From Macrostomum hystrix (Eukaryota > Platyhelminthes > Macrostomidae): 64,000 nucleotides of DNA. Positions within the stretch are counted from its first letter, which is position 1; each line of letters starts with the position of its first letter. The DNA lies in contig CATNEN010000001.1 of the NCBI GenBank assembly GCA_950097015.1, positions 5,565,001 through 5,629,000 on the forward strand, in the 5' to 3' direction. Under the pieces are notes generated by a model. It had not been told where the DNA came from. It was given only the letters and a program-made list of their open reading frames with translations, and searched no databases. A program made the position numbers and the translations under genes. This document shows positions 1-13,500 of this stretch, one piece after another.

Positions 1-135
1 TACGGTATCTGTGTGCGTGTGTGCTCAGGAATCAGCGAAATGGGCGGAATTGCCTACTCGCTGGCTGCGGGCCTAGCGTCACCAAATGATTTGCCATTGC
101 TCGCAGCCTTCCTGCAATTATAACTCTTATTATTA
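1..135 (+). mobile_element. SINE family B, 3' end
   Basis: The window opens inside a short interspersed element. The stretch around GCTCAGGAATCAGCGAAATG followed by CTCGCTGGCTGCGGGC is repeated in opposite orientation near 58.5 kb and in part near 57.2, 56.1, 44.4 and 43.1 kb. The final part, with CCAAAT and then GCAGCC..CCTGCA, is also shared with the 58.5-kb copy. The tRNA-like head lies off the left edge. Confidence 0.7.
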
Positions 136-988
136 TGTTGTTTAGTCTTCCTAGTTTAGTAACGGCATTATTGGTTTTCTTTTTAAACATGCTTCACGAC
201 CTTAGCTACCTGGAAACGATCTTACAAAAAAGTACTGAGCATTTCGAAACGTTTCATTTTTATAACGCGCTTTGATATGCAAGAGATGAACATCTGTGGT
301 GAGGACTGACTCTGGATAAAATTCTAAAAAGGACAAATTCTTTGTCGCTTCCACGCCTAACTTAGTTACTAACCTGTCCAAATCACGTAGAAAATTTTCG
401 TTCTCCTAAGTTCAGATATAACGAGCTAAACTAGGCTAATTATCGCGGAAAACCTGTGTGGAAATGCAACATAATCGCTTTCGCTTCCTATAATTTGCAA
501 ATGGCAATGTGCTCATTAATTTTACGCTTTCATGCCTTCCTGAGTTCATGCAACGCGTTATAAGCAGTTAAAGGTGGATTCAACCTGGGGCACATTGAAT
601 CCGGATTATATCCTGCTTTGAGCTGCCTTGTATCACCCTCCTTCCTTAAGTCTTACCTGCGTCTTAGTTTTCTAGTTGGGAAATTCTAATCACTAGGCAC
701 AATGACACATATTATATTGCACTAACAGGTTTATCATCAGGCAATACGAAATTCAATAAAGGAACAGTTAAAATTTGCACCCTATTGCATCTGAAACTGA
801 AGCCTTCTGTAGCTAATTAGTTTATCGGTTGCGATATTGATCCCTTACCAATGAGCTTATAGCTGAGCTTAATGCTCATAGGGCGGAAACATGCTAAACT
901 GGGATTATTTTTATCTGACACCTAAAGAAATTAGACTAATTAAACCATCGCTTAGTTACAAGCATTGAATATCAGGATAAAGTTTATC
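136..988. other. AT-rich stretch, no gene seen
   Basis: I see no open frame with family resemblance and no clear repeat. It most likely lies inside the long first intron of the GPCR gene, whose only visible exon ends at 1559 and whose later exons must lie to the left. Confidence 0.5.
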
Positions 989-1385
989 TCACCTTAGGAC
1001 TCACTATCTAACCCTATGGCTCACTATCTCACCTTAGGACTCACTATCTCACCTTAGGACTCACTATCACCCCTTAGGACTCTTTATCTCACCCTATGAC
1101 TCACTATCTCACCCTATGGCTCACTATCTCACCTTAGGACTCACTATCTCACCTTAGGACTCTCTATCTCCTCCTAGGATTCTCGATCCCATCTTAAGAC
1201 TCTTTATCTTACCTCAGGACTCTCTCTCCCCTTAGGACTCTCTATCTCCCCTTAGGACTCCCTATCTCCCCTTAAGACACTATATCTCCCCTTAGGACTC
1301 TCTATCTCCCCTTAGGACTCTCTATCTCTCCTTAGGACTCACTATCTTACCTCGGGACTCTATCTATTTTTACCTTAGGACTTAT
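989..1385. repeat. 20-bp minisatellite in the GPCR intron
   Basis: About 20 copies of a unit close to ACTCACTATCTCACCTTAGG. They degrade rightwards into CTCTCTATCTCCCCTTAGGA variants. The array lies downstream of the GPCR exon's splice donor, so it is intronic if the gene continues leftwards. Confidence 0.85.
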
Positions 1386-1558
1386 GATCTGGTGACACAC
1401 AATCATCCCCTGGCAATAGACGATCTCATCTAGGAACCAGCAGTTCAACTGGCGACTCGCTGTCTCGCTCTGCTCCCACAAAATCCTCTTTGGCGCACTC
1501 AATCACGCAATAGATCCATTCGATACAGTAGCGGAGAGGATTCAGAAAAAAAACTTAC

Positions 1559-2200
1559 CTGAGGCAAGCTGCACGTCAGGGAGGCCAGGACGGACAATAG
1601 CAGCAGCAGTTTGCCCCTCCTATCCGCTGTTGCAATGCTAAGAGGCCGCGAGATGGCCAGATAACGATCCAGAGCCAACGAAGCCACGATAAAGGATGAC
1701 AGATAGAGACCAAACGTAGATAGAACGCGATAGAGTTTGCAAATGTAGCGACCGCCGTACCAGGTTTGGGTAACTATTGTGGTAGCTTCAACTACGGGAG
1801 TCAATAGTACAATGACATCGGCCACAGACAGGTGCAAGATGAAGAAGTTGACCTTGCTAAGTCTCCGCCTACTGCTATAGAGGCTGACAAAGATGGCCGC
1901 ATTGCCAATGAAGGACACAATGATCACCGCTAGCAGAAAGCTGAATGCTATTGGCTTGAATGGCAGCCGCTCAACCAGGCAACTCTCGGTCAGATTAGCC
2001 TCTAGCACGGTGAATGTGAGCAGCTTGCCAACGTCGGCAGGCTGGTAGCTGTACAAATCCAAGCTGAGGTTGTGAGCTTCAAAGCCTCCAGTCAGCTGGC
2101 TCCAGATTTCGTAGCACTTTTTGTAGCCCGCGGCGTCCTGTACGGGAGCCGCCGATAGCGTCTGAGTCACCGTCAGACTTGGCGCGTCCTGTTGCGTCAT
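1559..2200 (-). CDS. Class A (rhodopsin-like) peptide-type GPCR, first coding exon only
   Basis: 214 codons from the ATG at 2200 to a consensus donor (AG|GTAAG) at 1559/1558, ending in phase 0. Visible parts are: an extracellular N-terminus with N-glycosylation sites near residues 44 and 69; TM1 about 83-108 with the GN motif (N100); TM2 with LSVAD (D128); the ECL1 Trp and conserved Cys154; TM3 ending in DRY at 178-180 followed by LAISRPL; and TM4 ending in SLPQ at 211-214. The LHLSVAD, DRYLAISRPL and SxPQ pattern recalls the vasopressin/GnRH/corazonin receptor group. That assignment is inference, because TM5-7 are not in the window. The exon end at SLPQ is where I would expect an intron in this group. 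Function: hormone or neuropeptide sensing at the plasma membrane, ligand unknown. Confidence 0.85.
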
Positions 2201-2355
2201 GTACGTCTCAGTTCGAATTCTGGACTGTTTTACGATGCAACAAGTACTCGTACAAGTAAGGCCAATTGCTGCACTGCTATAATTTCCCAGCTACGCGATG
2301 CAACACTTTTTGCACTTCAAATGAAGGCGTCGACAAAATAAGAATCACAAAAGCT

Positions 2356-2410
2356 GTGGGCGGTTCAGAGTGCTCGTTTCATTGGCTGAGAGTCGCTCAA
2401 CCAATCAGGC
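2356..2410 (-). promoter_or_regulatory. Possible GPCR promoter motifs (GC box, paired CCAAT)
   Basis: About 155-210 bp upstream of the GPCR ATG lie GGGCGG (near 2359), ATTGG (2381) and CCAAT (2401), the last two as an inverted pair. Short motifs like these occur by chance; position is the only support. Confidence 0.25.
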
Positions 2411-3230
2411 GCTAGGAAGAATCATCTGATTGTGTCTAATTCTAGAGACACTATAGCGGCATTGTTCCGAACTGCTTCTTTGTAATCTATTCTGTGATCT
2501 ACAATATAATTTTTAGCTGGTTACGCTATCAGCAGCTTCAATAGTTACTGGGGCCGCTTGATGCTATCAAAAGACGGCTAGGATCGTGCCGCTTACCGTG
2601 AGCGAAACAGCTTGTTTTTGCCCCCCCATACTAGTACTAAGGCGCCGGTTTGGAGTCGAAAACTAGGACAAAAGACAGCTGGGAAGGAAGGGGAAAACTG
2701 CCTACAGCTACTCCTCTCCCTCCGCTAGCTCACAATGCCCAGATTCTTGTGCAATATCTCGATTATAGTTAAAGATGAACTGCGTGCCACTGCAGGTTCG
2801 CATGCCAAAGCTGTAGGCAATTGTTTGAAATCGAATCGCAGCATCAAAGACGAAATTTTGCCCGCCCAGACAAGATTTCTTATGAAGAACCGGTTTTTTT
2901 TCACGAGACAGATAATGACAAAATTAAAATTGTCGTTTACACTGTGTAAGGCCGTGTCCTGACAAAAACAGGCCCGCTAAAGTCGCCTGAGCCGTTCTAA
3001 TTTACCCTGGAAACGTGCGGCTGGCTAAAATTCATGTCGTTGAGCTTGTGTGCGTGTAACTTAAAACTGCTGTCTAGCAACAGTTTCGCCTTCAAATTGC
3101 AGCAAAGACTGTCTGGAATTTCTTGTAGACTAAATTGACAAATGCGACAGCTGCGAAACTGACACTAGAAATCACAAGCTTTGAGTATTCTTCAACATGA
3201 GCGGCTTTTGACCGTATTCTGTTCAAGACT
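2411..3230. other. Intergenic stretch, no supported gene
   Basis: An open frame of 75 codons at 2735-2962 has no recognisable features and I do not call it. The region lies between the GPCR 5' end and the 12-bp array. Confidence 0.5.
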
Positions 3231-5698
3231 GACTCCTCCAATGACTCTCCCACTGACTCTCCCACTGACTCCTCCAATGACTCTCCCACTGACTCTCCCA
3301 CTGACTCCTCCAATGACTCTCCCACTGACTCTCCCACTGACTCCTCCAATGACTCTCCCACTGACTCTCCCACTGACTCTCCCACTGACTCTCCCACTGA
3401 CTCTCCCACTGACTCCTCCAATGACTCTCCCACTGACTCTCCCACTGACTCTCCCACTGACTCTCCCACTGACTCTCCACTGACTCTCCCACTGACTCTG
3501 CTACTGACTCTCCCACTGACTCTCCCACTGACTCTCCCACTGACTCTCCACTGACTCTCCCACTGACTCTCCCACTGACTCTCCCACTGACTCTCCCACT
3601 GTCTCTCCCACTGACTCCCACTGACTCTCCCACTGACTCTGCTAATGACTCTCCCACTGACTCTGCTACTGACTCTCCCACTGACTCTCCCACTGACTCT
3701 CCCACTGACTCTCCCACTGACTCTGCTACTAACTCTCCACTGACTCTCCCACTGACTCTCCCACTGACTCTGCTACTGACTCTCCACTGACTCCTCCAAT
3801 GACTCTCCCACTGACTCTCCCACTGACTCCTCCAATGACTCTCCCACTGACTCTCCCACTGACTCTCCCACTGACTCTCCCACTGACTCTCCCACTGACT
3901 CCTCCAATGACTCTCCCACTGACTCTCCCACTGACTCCTCCAATGACTCTCCCACTGACTCTCCCACTGACTCCTCCAATGACTCTCCCACTGACTCTCC
4001 CACTGACTCTCCCACTGACTCTCCCACTGACTCTCCCACTGACTCTCCCACTGACTCTCCCACTGACTCCTCCAATGACTCTCCCACTGACTCTCCCACT
4101 GACTCTCCCACTGACTCTCCCACTGACTCTCCCACTGACTCTCCCACTGACTCTCCCACTGACTCTCCACTGACTCTCCACTGACTCTCCCACTGACTCC
4201 TCCACTGTCTCTCCCACTGACTCTCCCACTGACTCTCCCACTGACTCTCCCACTGACTCTCCCACTGACTCTCCACTGACTCTCCCACTGACTCTCCCAC
4301 TGACTCCTCCAATGACTCTCCCACTGACTCTCCCACTGACTCTCCACTGACTCTCCCACTGACTCTCCCACTGACTCTCCCACTGACTCTCCCACTGACT
4401 CTCCACTGACTCTCCACTGACTCTCCCACTGACTCCTCCACTGTCTCTCCCACTGACTCTCCCACTGACTCTCCCACTGACTCTCCCACTGACTCTCCCA
4501 CTGACTCTCCACTGACTCTCCCACTGACTCTCCCACTGACTCTTCACTGACTCTCCCACTGACTCCTCCACTGACTCTCCCACTGACTCTCCCACTGACT
4601 CTCCACTGACTCTCCCACTGACTCCTCCACTGACTCTCCCACTGACTCTCCCACTGACTCCTCCACTGACTCTCCCACTGACTCTCCCACTGACTCCTCC
4701 ACTGACTCTCCCACTGACTCTCCCACTGACTCTCCCACTGTCTCTCCCACTGACTCCTCCACTGTCTCTCCCACTGACTCTCCCACTGACTCTCCCACTG
4801 ACTCTCCCACTGACTCTCCCACTGACTCCTCCACTGACTCTCCCACTGACTCTCCACTGACTCTCCCACTGACTCTCCCACTGACTCCTCCAATGACTCT
4901 CCCCCTGACTCTCCCACTGACTCTCCACTGACTCTCCCACTGACTCTCCCACTGACTCTCCCACTGACTCTCCCACTGACTCTCCACTGACTCTCCACTG
5001 ACTCTCCCACTGACTCCTCCACTGTCTCTCCCACTGACTCTCCCACTGACTCTCCCACTGACTCTCCACTGACTCTCCCACTGACTCTCCCACTGACTCT
5101 TCACTGACTCTCCCACTGACTCCTCCACTGACTCTCCCACTGACTCTCCCACTGACTCTCCACTGACTCTCCCACTGACTCCTCCACTGACTCTCCCACT
5201 GACTCTCCCACTGACTCCTCCACTGACTCTCCCACTGACTCTCCTACTGACTCCTCCACTGACTCTCCCACTGACTCTCCCACTGACTCTCCCACTGTCT
5301 CTCCCACTGACTCCCACTGACTCTGCTAATGACTCTGCTAATGACTCTCCCACTGACTCTGCTACTGACTCTCCCACTGACTCTCCCACTGACTCTGCTA
5401 CTGACTCTCCCACTGACTCTCCCACTGACTCTCCCACTGACTCTCCCACTGACTCTGCTACTGACTCTCCACTGACTCTCCCACTGACTCTCCCACTGAC
5501 TCTGCTACTGACTCTCCACTGACTCTCCCACTGACTCTCCCACTGACTCTCTCACTGACTCTCCCACTGACTCTCCACTGACTCTCCCACTGACTCTCCC
5601 ACTGACTCTGCTACTGACTCTCCACTGACTCTCCCACTGACTCTCCCACTGACTCTGCTACTGACTCTCCACTGACTCTCCCACTGACTCTCCCACTG
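3231..5698. repeat. 12-bp minisatellite (GACTCTCCCACT)n, about 2.5 kb
   Basis: Roughly 200 copies of GACTCTCCCACT. Variants are GACTCCTCCAAT, GACTCTGCTACT and an 11-bp form GACTCTCCACT. Variant blocks recur in the same order, which indicates higher-order duplication. The 11-bp units shift the frame, and the long frames on both strands (up to about 600 codons) only reflect unit length. No coding function is supported. Confidence 0.97.
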
Positions 5699-6568
5699 AA
5701 TCCATCATTAAACTCTGAAATATCTGTAAGCCAGTGTTCTCCAGATGTTTTCTGAGATTCATTATATCATATATCATCATCATCCCACACATAAATGTCA
5801 GTCTATCAAACTCAGAACATGTGGCTCTATTCTCTCACCAATGCGTCACTCACTCACTTTCGCACTGTACAATCATATAGACAATTTTAACTTCAATTGG
5901 AATCTTAGTCCAACTAACCGAACTCACATCTTGCCACAATCTGCAAGCCATCGAATTTTAGAATCGCAAATTGAGTAATTTTTGCGTGAACTACTGTAGT
6001 GCATAAAAGTTTGAGAACCTTAAAAAACTGTTCCCTTTATGAAAAATTATCATATTTTTATTGTGAGCTTTGTACTCGTATGATTTCTCACTTTGCTATA
6101 TTATCAAGTGTAATCCGACTTTAGTAAAAATGATTTTTTTTCAAAGCAAGACACTTTGTCTAATTGATTTTTTGTTTTAAAAACGAAATACAGCTACATT
6201 GCAATACCAACGTACTTTATATTTGTTATTAAATTTAGCCACTGAACACTGGTCACAATGCGGACAAGCAATGAAATTACAAACAAAATAAAAACTATGA
6301 CTATAGATTTATAGATATATAGATATTAAATATAATAGTCTTTCACGGCAGAAATATTACGATAAAAAAGCAAATATAAAAAATATTAACAAAAGGCTAG
6401 ACAGTCAGCTAACTCACATCTGAACTGCCCAGGCTAACAATATTGAAAATTAACTTCGTTAAAAAGACTTTAAAACTGGTTCAACCATTCCGAACATTCC
6501 GAAAACGATTAAAATTAGAGACAAAACTATCTAAAAAATCGAACCTCTTTAACACATATGTTAGCGCA
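5699..6568. other. AT-rich 3' flank of the T-box gene
   Basis: No gene seen. Being just beyond the T-box stop codon on the minus strand, it probably contains that gene's 3' UTR. A minus-strand AATAAA at 6057-6062 is a possible poly(A) signal about 0.5 kb past the stop; this is weak evidence. Confidence 0.4.
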
Positions 6569-7187
6569 TCACAGGTCACACGATGGAGGACTGCTAAAGC
6601 TAACAGCGGATATGCTTGATGAGTCTGTCAAACCCGCTTTGCCATTGGATGAGACTTGCAGACACGGCTGAAGTCGCTGCTGCTGCTGCTGCTGCAGCGG
6701 CTGCAGAGGCTGCTGTGGAGTGCTCAAATGTGTGAGCTCATCCGAGTGACCATCAGCGGGTGCGAAACCGAAATCTGGCGTTCTTACCGACGGTAGGGGC
6801 GGCTGATACTGCTGCGGAGGAGACGTGTACATTTCGGCTTGCACTGGCGGATAGTAGACCGGCTGCTGATAGTAGTAATGCTCTAAATGCTGTTGCTGCA
6901 GCTGCTGTAGTGGCTGATAGCCCAGGTGACTGTGTCCAGCATTGCTGTACGGCGCTGAAGCACGGCTGACTTCCACAGACGACGATGGAAAAGTCATAGG
7001 CGACGACTCCACAGCGTAGGGTCGGTGTCTGCGCCCGTAGGCTGTGGGGCAGCCAGTAGCCGAGCTCCTGTCTCGATGATGCTGAGACCAGTGACCGTAG
7101 GCGGACTCCGTCTGGTCGGAGTATGACCCGAAGCTCACAACAGGAGCTTCTGGCTCGTTGTTGAAGACGTGGTGTGCCTGCAGCCGC

Positions 7188-7223
<36 letters not shown>

Positions 7224-8002
7224 GGTTGCGGCAGTGGCGGAGAACGCAGCTGCTGTTGCAGAGCCTGCACAGTCGGCCTGAAGCTGTCAATCAGCAGTGG
7301 GCCTGAACGATCGCCCTGGTTGCGAATCCCCTTGGCATATGGATTGAACTGGATCTTCAAATCGGTGAGCTCCGGATTCTGATAGGCTGTCACAGTGATG
7401 AACTCCGTGCCAGGGAAGGCCAGAGCAGTGTAGAAACCTTGCTGACCGTCTCGCTGTGGCAGCTCGCGAATGTGCACCACGGGCAGGTACTTGTGCATGC
7501 TGAACGCGAATATCATGGTGCCATTGCGGGCAGGCTCGTTGACGAAGCCGTCCAGCTTGTTCGTAAGTTTCAGGCGCATGAAGGCGACCTCCTGCCTTGT
7601 CCAGTGCTTACCGGGCGCCGGAGAGTCCGGGTGCACGTAGACCAAACCTGCGGCGCAGCCGGGTGGCGGGTACGTCTCCGCCTGACCGTTGGCCAGCCAG
7701 ACGCCTCGCTGGTACTTCAAGGTGTGCGGATCGGCTAGCATCAGCGTGACGTACACTTCGTACTTCTTCGCCGGATCCAGGCCGCGAATGTCCAGACTGA
7801 GACTGGGAAACATTCGCCTGCCAACCTTCGTGACAATCATCTCTGTGTTCTGACGGCTGAACTTGCGCCAGGTGGAAGCGTTGCCTAGAGCGACGCGCAC
7901 CTGTTCACCGCCAGGGGCCATTGTGGTGAAATGATGAGCTTGCAAAAGTGGAGCTTGCTGAGGCAGTAATGAATAGTCCATGGCTGCTGATGAACGCTGC
8001 AT
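6569..8002 (-). CDS. T-box transcription factor, divergent, Tbrain/Eomes-like features, single exon
   Basis: 477 residues read without interruption from the ATG at 8002. The T-box DNA-binding domain spans about 35-228: TEMIVTK (53-59), GRRMFP (61-66), HPDSPAPGKHW (124-134), RQEV (136-139), LKLTN (144-148), SMHKYLP (168-174), VTAYQNPELTDLKI (from 204) and NPYAKGIR. The combination YVHPDSP..G.HW.RQEV plus LADP recalls the Tbr1/Eomes/Tbx21 group, but many positions are unusual, so the subfamily is inference. The C-terminal half is low complexity, with a polyglutamine run (about 257-268) encoded by CTG repeats and Gln/Pro/Tyr-rich sequence, as expected of an activation region. T-box domains are normally split by several introns; here there are none, suggesting a retrocopy or intron loss. 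The frame is intact, so it is probably functional as a nuclear regulator. Confidence 0.93.
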
Positions 8003-9179
8003 GTCCGATTCAGTGGCGTCTTAAAACTACTGACAAAAAATAGTTAACTCAATGCTTGTTGTGCCTTGCTGTTTTAAAGGCCCTCACAACGTCCACCCTC
8101 CCCATTCCCCTTCGTCAAGGGTCGTCAGTTTAGCACCCATCGTTCGCGTGTACAAAGGCGCAAGACGACCAACCAATTTTTCACTCTGCCAAACCCCACT
8201 GTGCGTGAGCCAATGCGCGTTATTCGCGTGTCGCACCCACCCCTTCCGCGCACGGATTTCCTTACCCCCTAGGCTGACCGAACAAGCCGGACCCCTCACC
8301 CTCAGCCAGCCAATAGGAAACGGCCTGTGAATTTCGCACGCGAAAAAGCGCAAACACGCATTTGGCTCAATTGTTCCACTTGCTCCGATCGACTCAAACG
8401 TCATTGTAATTCGAGAGTGGGAGGAATAATTGAGTTGCGACTCCGCCCCCATTATGATATCCTACTCAACTCAGCAGGAGACCAGAGGAATTGGCTCTGC
8501 ACACAATCAATCCCCCAGGGTTCAGGCTGCTCACTTTTCATCGCTGACACTTTCCCGCGGTTGCTTTTTGCCATTTATTTTTTTCCTCCTAGAAGCAGCA
8601 GGGGTGCAACAATTATCGAGTGGCCAATGGACACAGTGACGCCCACACCAGTTTTGAATATGTTTTAGAAGAATGCTCTAATTTGCCTTGAGCTTAACGC
8701 CTCTGGCTGCATTCTGCGAACAAAAGGCAAGTCTAATTAATCCCGAGAACGCATCCATTATGGCTCGCGTCCTGCACTTGCTTTCTCACTTCCCATTTTC
8801 AGCCTTCGCAAGATAAAGTATAGGGGATTTGTCATTACTTAGATTTCTCCCCTTCAGCATCGGGAAGCCAACGCCACTCCTTCTGTTCCTCATCCTTGAC
8901 GCTCAAAATGTTTTCTACTTGAAGGCTCGTCAACCTGTCGTATCTGCTTTTTTAGAAGTGTTCTACATTTCTGTGCACTTTATCAATCTACTTCGACGCA
9001 CTCTAACGGGCAATTTCTATTGTCTATGGTCTATTGTTCTTAGAAATATGGAGAATATTCGTAGCGATAAAATCCAAATCCCAGCATGCCCAATTAGGCC
9101 AGATTTCTACCCAGCTTTCTTTCCTATTTTAAAACTGCATAAGCAATTGGGCATTAAGTTTCTTGCCACAATTCTCGCA
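8003..9179 (-). promoter_or_regulatory. T-box upstream region with several CCAAT motifs
   Basis: No gene is supported here. CCAAT occurs at about 8173, 8210 and 8310, that is 170-310 bp upstream of the T-box ATG and inverted relative to it, in a locally GC-richer stretch. A 122-codon minus-strand frame (8084-8452) has no family resemblance. The promoter call rests on position and motif clustering only. Confidence 0.3.
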
Positions 9180-9945
9180 TAGTCAATTACTCTATCATTC
9201 AATTCTCCCGCAATTAAATTCTCCCACAATCCGATTCTCCCGAAATCCAATTCTCCGAAAAAACGATTCTCCCACAATCGAATTCTCCACCAATTTAATT
9301 ATCCCACAATCCGATTATCCCACAATCCAATTCTCCCACAATCCAATTCTCCCACAATCCAATTCTCCCACAATCCAATTCTCACAATCCAATTCTCCCA
9401 CAATCCAATTCTCCCACAATCCTATTATCCCACAATCCAATTCTCCCACAATCCAATTCTCCCACAATCCAATTCTCCCACAATCCAATTCTCCCACAAT
9501 CCAATTCTCCCATAATCCAATTCTCCCACAATCCAATTCTCCCACAATCCAATTCTCCCACAATCCAATTCTCCCACAATCAAATTCTCCCACAATCCGA
9601 TTCTCCCACAATCCGATTCTCCCACAATCCGATTCTCCCACAATCCGATTATCCCACAATCCGATTCTTCCACAATCCAATTCTCCCACAATCAAATTCT
9701 CCGACAATCCGATTCTCCCACAATCCGATTCTCCCACAATCCGATTATCCCACAATCCAATTCTCCCACAATCCAATTCTCCCACAATCCAATTCTCCCA
9801 CAATCCGATTCTCCCACAATCCAATTCTCCCACAATCCAATTCTCCCACAATCCTATTATCCCACAATCCAATTCTCCCACAATCCAATGCTCCCACAAG
9901 CCTATTCTCCCACAATCCGATTATCCCACAAGCCTATTCTGAAAG
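9180..9945. repeat. 16-bp minisatellite (ATTCTCCCACAATCCA)n
   Basis: About 47 copies of a 16-bp unit with scattered single-base variants (ATTATCCC, ATCCGATT). The first copies at 9186-9300 are more diverged and the last ones carry ACAAGCC. A long frame crosses the array because it has few stops; it is not a gene. Confidence 0.95.
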
Positions 9946-10574
9946 GCATATTTATAATTGAACTGTTTACCTTGGCACAGCACAATGGATATCTGTTGAA
10001 GCCATGCTGCCCAGAATAACAATGACCTTATCTGAGTCACCTGATTTCATAACAATGCAATTTTGAAGCACTGGCAAATATATAAAATTTCCAAAACCTT
10101 CTCATTGTGGCTTCCCTTAATGACGCAGTGGAGATTAAATCAATCTGACATTCAGAAATTTTAAGCATACCTGTTGACTTGGGGGTATTATTAGCATTGG
10201 TTTAAAGCACCCGGTGCTGTGTATGGTGTCAAGGGGCATGTTGCAAAACATGGGACTTAGCTGATCTGGCACATAGGCCAAAATGAAATCATAAAGTCCT
10301 AGTAGTATTTACTCTTAAGTCCCACGAGGATATCAGGACATTGGAAATCGACACACTAAGTCGATATTTCTAGTCACCACTTATACCCAGGCTAAATTTC
10401 ACTGAGGTATTATTAGCACTTACTGCTCAGAAACATGCCTTCATTGTCAATCGATGCTTGAGCGGAATTAGCCAAACAAAAATAAATGCTATCAGACATT
10501 GAAGTCAGTGCGACTTTATTGGCCTTTCGTAGGGTTAGGCCTAACTACGTTGAGTTTTAGCAAGCATTGCGTCT
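9946..10574. other. Non-repetitive spacer, no gene seen
   Basis: Unique AT-rich sequence between two arrays. No open frame or known element recognised. Confidence 0.5.
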
Positions 10575-13500
10575 GTAACAACCACGAGAGTCAAAAGCAT
10601 GAGTTTCACAACCATGAGAGTCACAGCCCTGAGAATCACTCACAGTCATGAGAATCACAACCATGAGAGTCACAACCATGAGAGTCACAGCCATGAGAGT
10701 CACAGCCATGAGAGTCACAACCATGAGAATCACAACCATGAGAGTCACAACCATGAGAGTCACAACCATGAGAGTCACAACCATGAGAGTCACAACCATG
10801 AGAGTCACAACCATGAGAGTCAAAGCCATGAGAGTCACAACCATGAGAGTCACAACCATGAGAGTCACAACCATGAGAGTCAAAGCGCCATGAGAGTCAC
10901 AACCATGAGAGTCACAACCATGAGAGTCACAACCATGAGAGTCACAGCCATGAGAATCACAGCCATGAGAGTCACAGCCCTGAGAATCACTCACAGTCAT
11001 GAGAGTCACAACCATGAGAGTCACAACCATGAGAGTCACAGCCATGAGAGTCACAACCATGAGAGTCAAAGCCATGAGAGTCACAACCATGAGAGTCAAA
11101 GCCATGAGAGTCACAACCATGAGAGTCACAACCATGAGAGTCACAACCATGAAAGTCACAACCATGAGAGTCACAACCATGAGAGTCACAACCATGAGAG
11201 TCACAACCATGAGAGTCACAACTACGAGAGTCACAACCATGAGAGTCACAGCCCTGAGAGTCACAACCATGAGAGTCACAACTACGAGAGTCACAACCAT
11301 GAGAATCACAGCCATGAGAGTCACAACCATGAGAGTCACAACCATGAGAGTCACAACCATGAAAGTCACAGCCATGAGAGTCACAACCATGAGAGTCACA
11401 ACCATGAGAGTCACAGTCATGAGAGTCACAACCATGAGAGTCACAACCATGAAAGTCACAACCATGAGAGTCACAACCATGAGAGTCACAACCATGAGAG
11501 TCACAACCATGAAAGTCACAGCCATGAGAGTCACAAACATGAGAGTCACAACCATGAGAGTCACAACCATGAGAGTCACAACCATGAGAGTCACAACCAT
11601 GAGAGTCAAAGCCATGAGAGTCACAACCATGAGAGTCACAACCATGAGAGTCACAATCATGATAGTCACAGCCATGAGAGTCAAAGCCATGATAGTCACA
11701 GCCATGAGAGTCACAACCATGATAGTCACAGCCATGAGAGTCAAAGCCATGATAGTCACAGCCATGAGAGTCAAAGCCATGAGAGTCACAGCCATGATAG
11801 TCACAGCCATGAGAGTCACAGCCATGATAGTCACAGCCATGAGAGTCACAGCCATGATAGTCACAGCCATGAGAGTCAAAGCCATGATAGTCACAGCCAT
11901 GAGAGTCACAGCCATGATAGTCACAGCCATGAGAGTCACAGCCATGAGAGTCACAACCATGAGAGTCACAACCATGAGAGTCACAATCATGAGAGTCACA
12001 ACCATGAGAGTCACAATCATGAGAGTCAAAGCCATGAGAGTCACAACCATGAGAGTCACAGCCATGTGAGTCACAACCATGAGAGTCACAACCATGAGAG
12101 TCACAACCATGAGAGTCACAATCATGAGAGTCACAACCATGAGAGTCACAATCATGAGAGTCACAGCCATGAGAGTCACAACCATGAGAGTCACAACCAT
12201 GAGAGTCACAATCATGAGAGTCAAAGCCATGAGAGTCACAACCATGAGAGTCACAACCATGAGAGTCACAGGAAATGAGAATCACAGGCATGAGAGTCAC
12301 AGCCCTGAGAATCGTCACAGTCATGAGAGTCACAACTATGAGAGTCACAACCATGAGAGTCACAACCATGAGAGTCACAACCATGAGAGTCACAACCATG
12401 AGAGTCACAGCCATGAGAATCACAGCCATGATAGTCACAGCCATGAGAATCACAGCCATGATAGTCACAGCCATGATAGTCACAGCCATGAGAGTCACAA
12501 CCATGAGAGTCACAACCATGAGAGTCACAACCATGAGAGTCACAACCATGAGAGTCACAACCATGAGAGTCACAACCATGAGAGTCACAACCATGAGAGT
12601 CACAACCATGAGAGTCACAACCATGAGAGTCACAACCATGAGAGTCACAACTATGAGAGTCACAGCCATGTGAGTCACAACCATGAGAGTCACAATCATG
12701 AGAATCACAGCCATGATAGTCACAGCCATGAGAGTCAAAGCCATGATAGTCACAGCCATGAGAGTCAAAGCCATGAGAGTCACAGCCATGATAGTCACAG
12801 CCATGAGAGTCACAGCCATGATAGTCACAGCCATGAGAGTCACAGCCATGATAGTCACAGCCATGAGAGTCAAAGCCATGATAGTCACAGCCATGAGAGT
12901 CACAGCCATGATAGTCACAGCCATGAGAGTCACAACCATGAGAGTCACAACCATGAGAGTCACAACCATGAGAGTCACAATCATGAGAGTCACAACCATG
13001 AGAGTCACAATCATGAGAGTCAAAGCCATGAGAGTCACAACCATGAGAGTCACAGCCATGTGAGTCACAACCATGAGAGTCACAACCATGAGAGTCACAA
13101 CCATGAGAGTCACAATCATGAGAGTCACAACCATGAGAGTCACAATCATGAGAGTCAAAGCCATGAGAGTCACAACCATGAGAGTCACAACCATGAGAGT
13201 CACAATCATGAGAGTCAAAGCCATGAGAGTCACAACCATGAGAGTCACAGCCATGTGAGTCACAACCATGAGAGTCACAACTATGAGAGTCACAGCCATG
13301 TGAGTCACAACCATGAGAGTCACAATCATGAGAATCACAGCCATGATAGTCACAGCCATGAGAGTCAAAGCCATGATAGTCACAGCCATGAGAGTCAAAG
13401 CCATGAGAGTCACAGCCATGATAGTCACAGCCATGAGAGTCACAGCCATGATAGTCACAGCCATGAGAGTCACAGCCATGATAGTCACAGCCATGAGAGT

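Noticed and set aside
2735-2962. 75-codon open frame between the GPCR and the 12-bp array
   Set aside because: No family features, and length expected by chance.
8084-8452. 122-codon minus-strand frame upstream of the T-box gene
   Set aside because: No similarity recognised; it lies where the promoter and 5' UTR are expected, and overlapping frames exist on the other strand.
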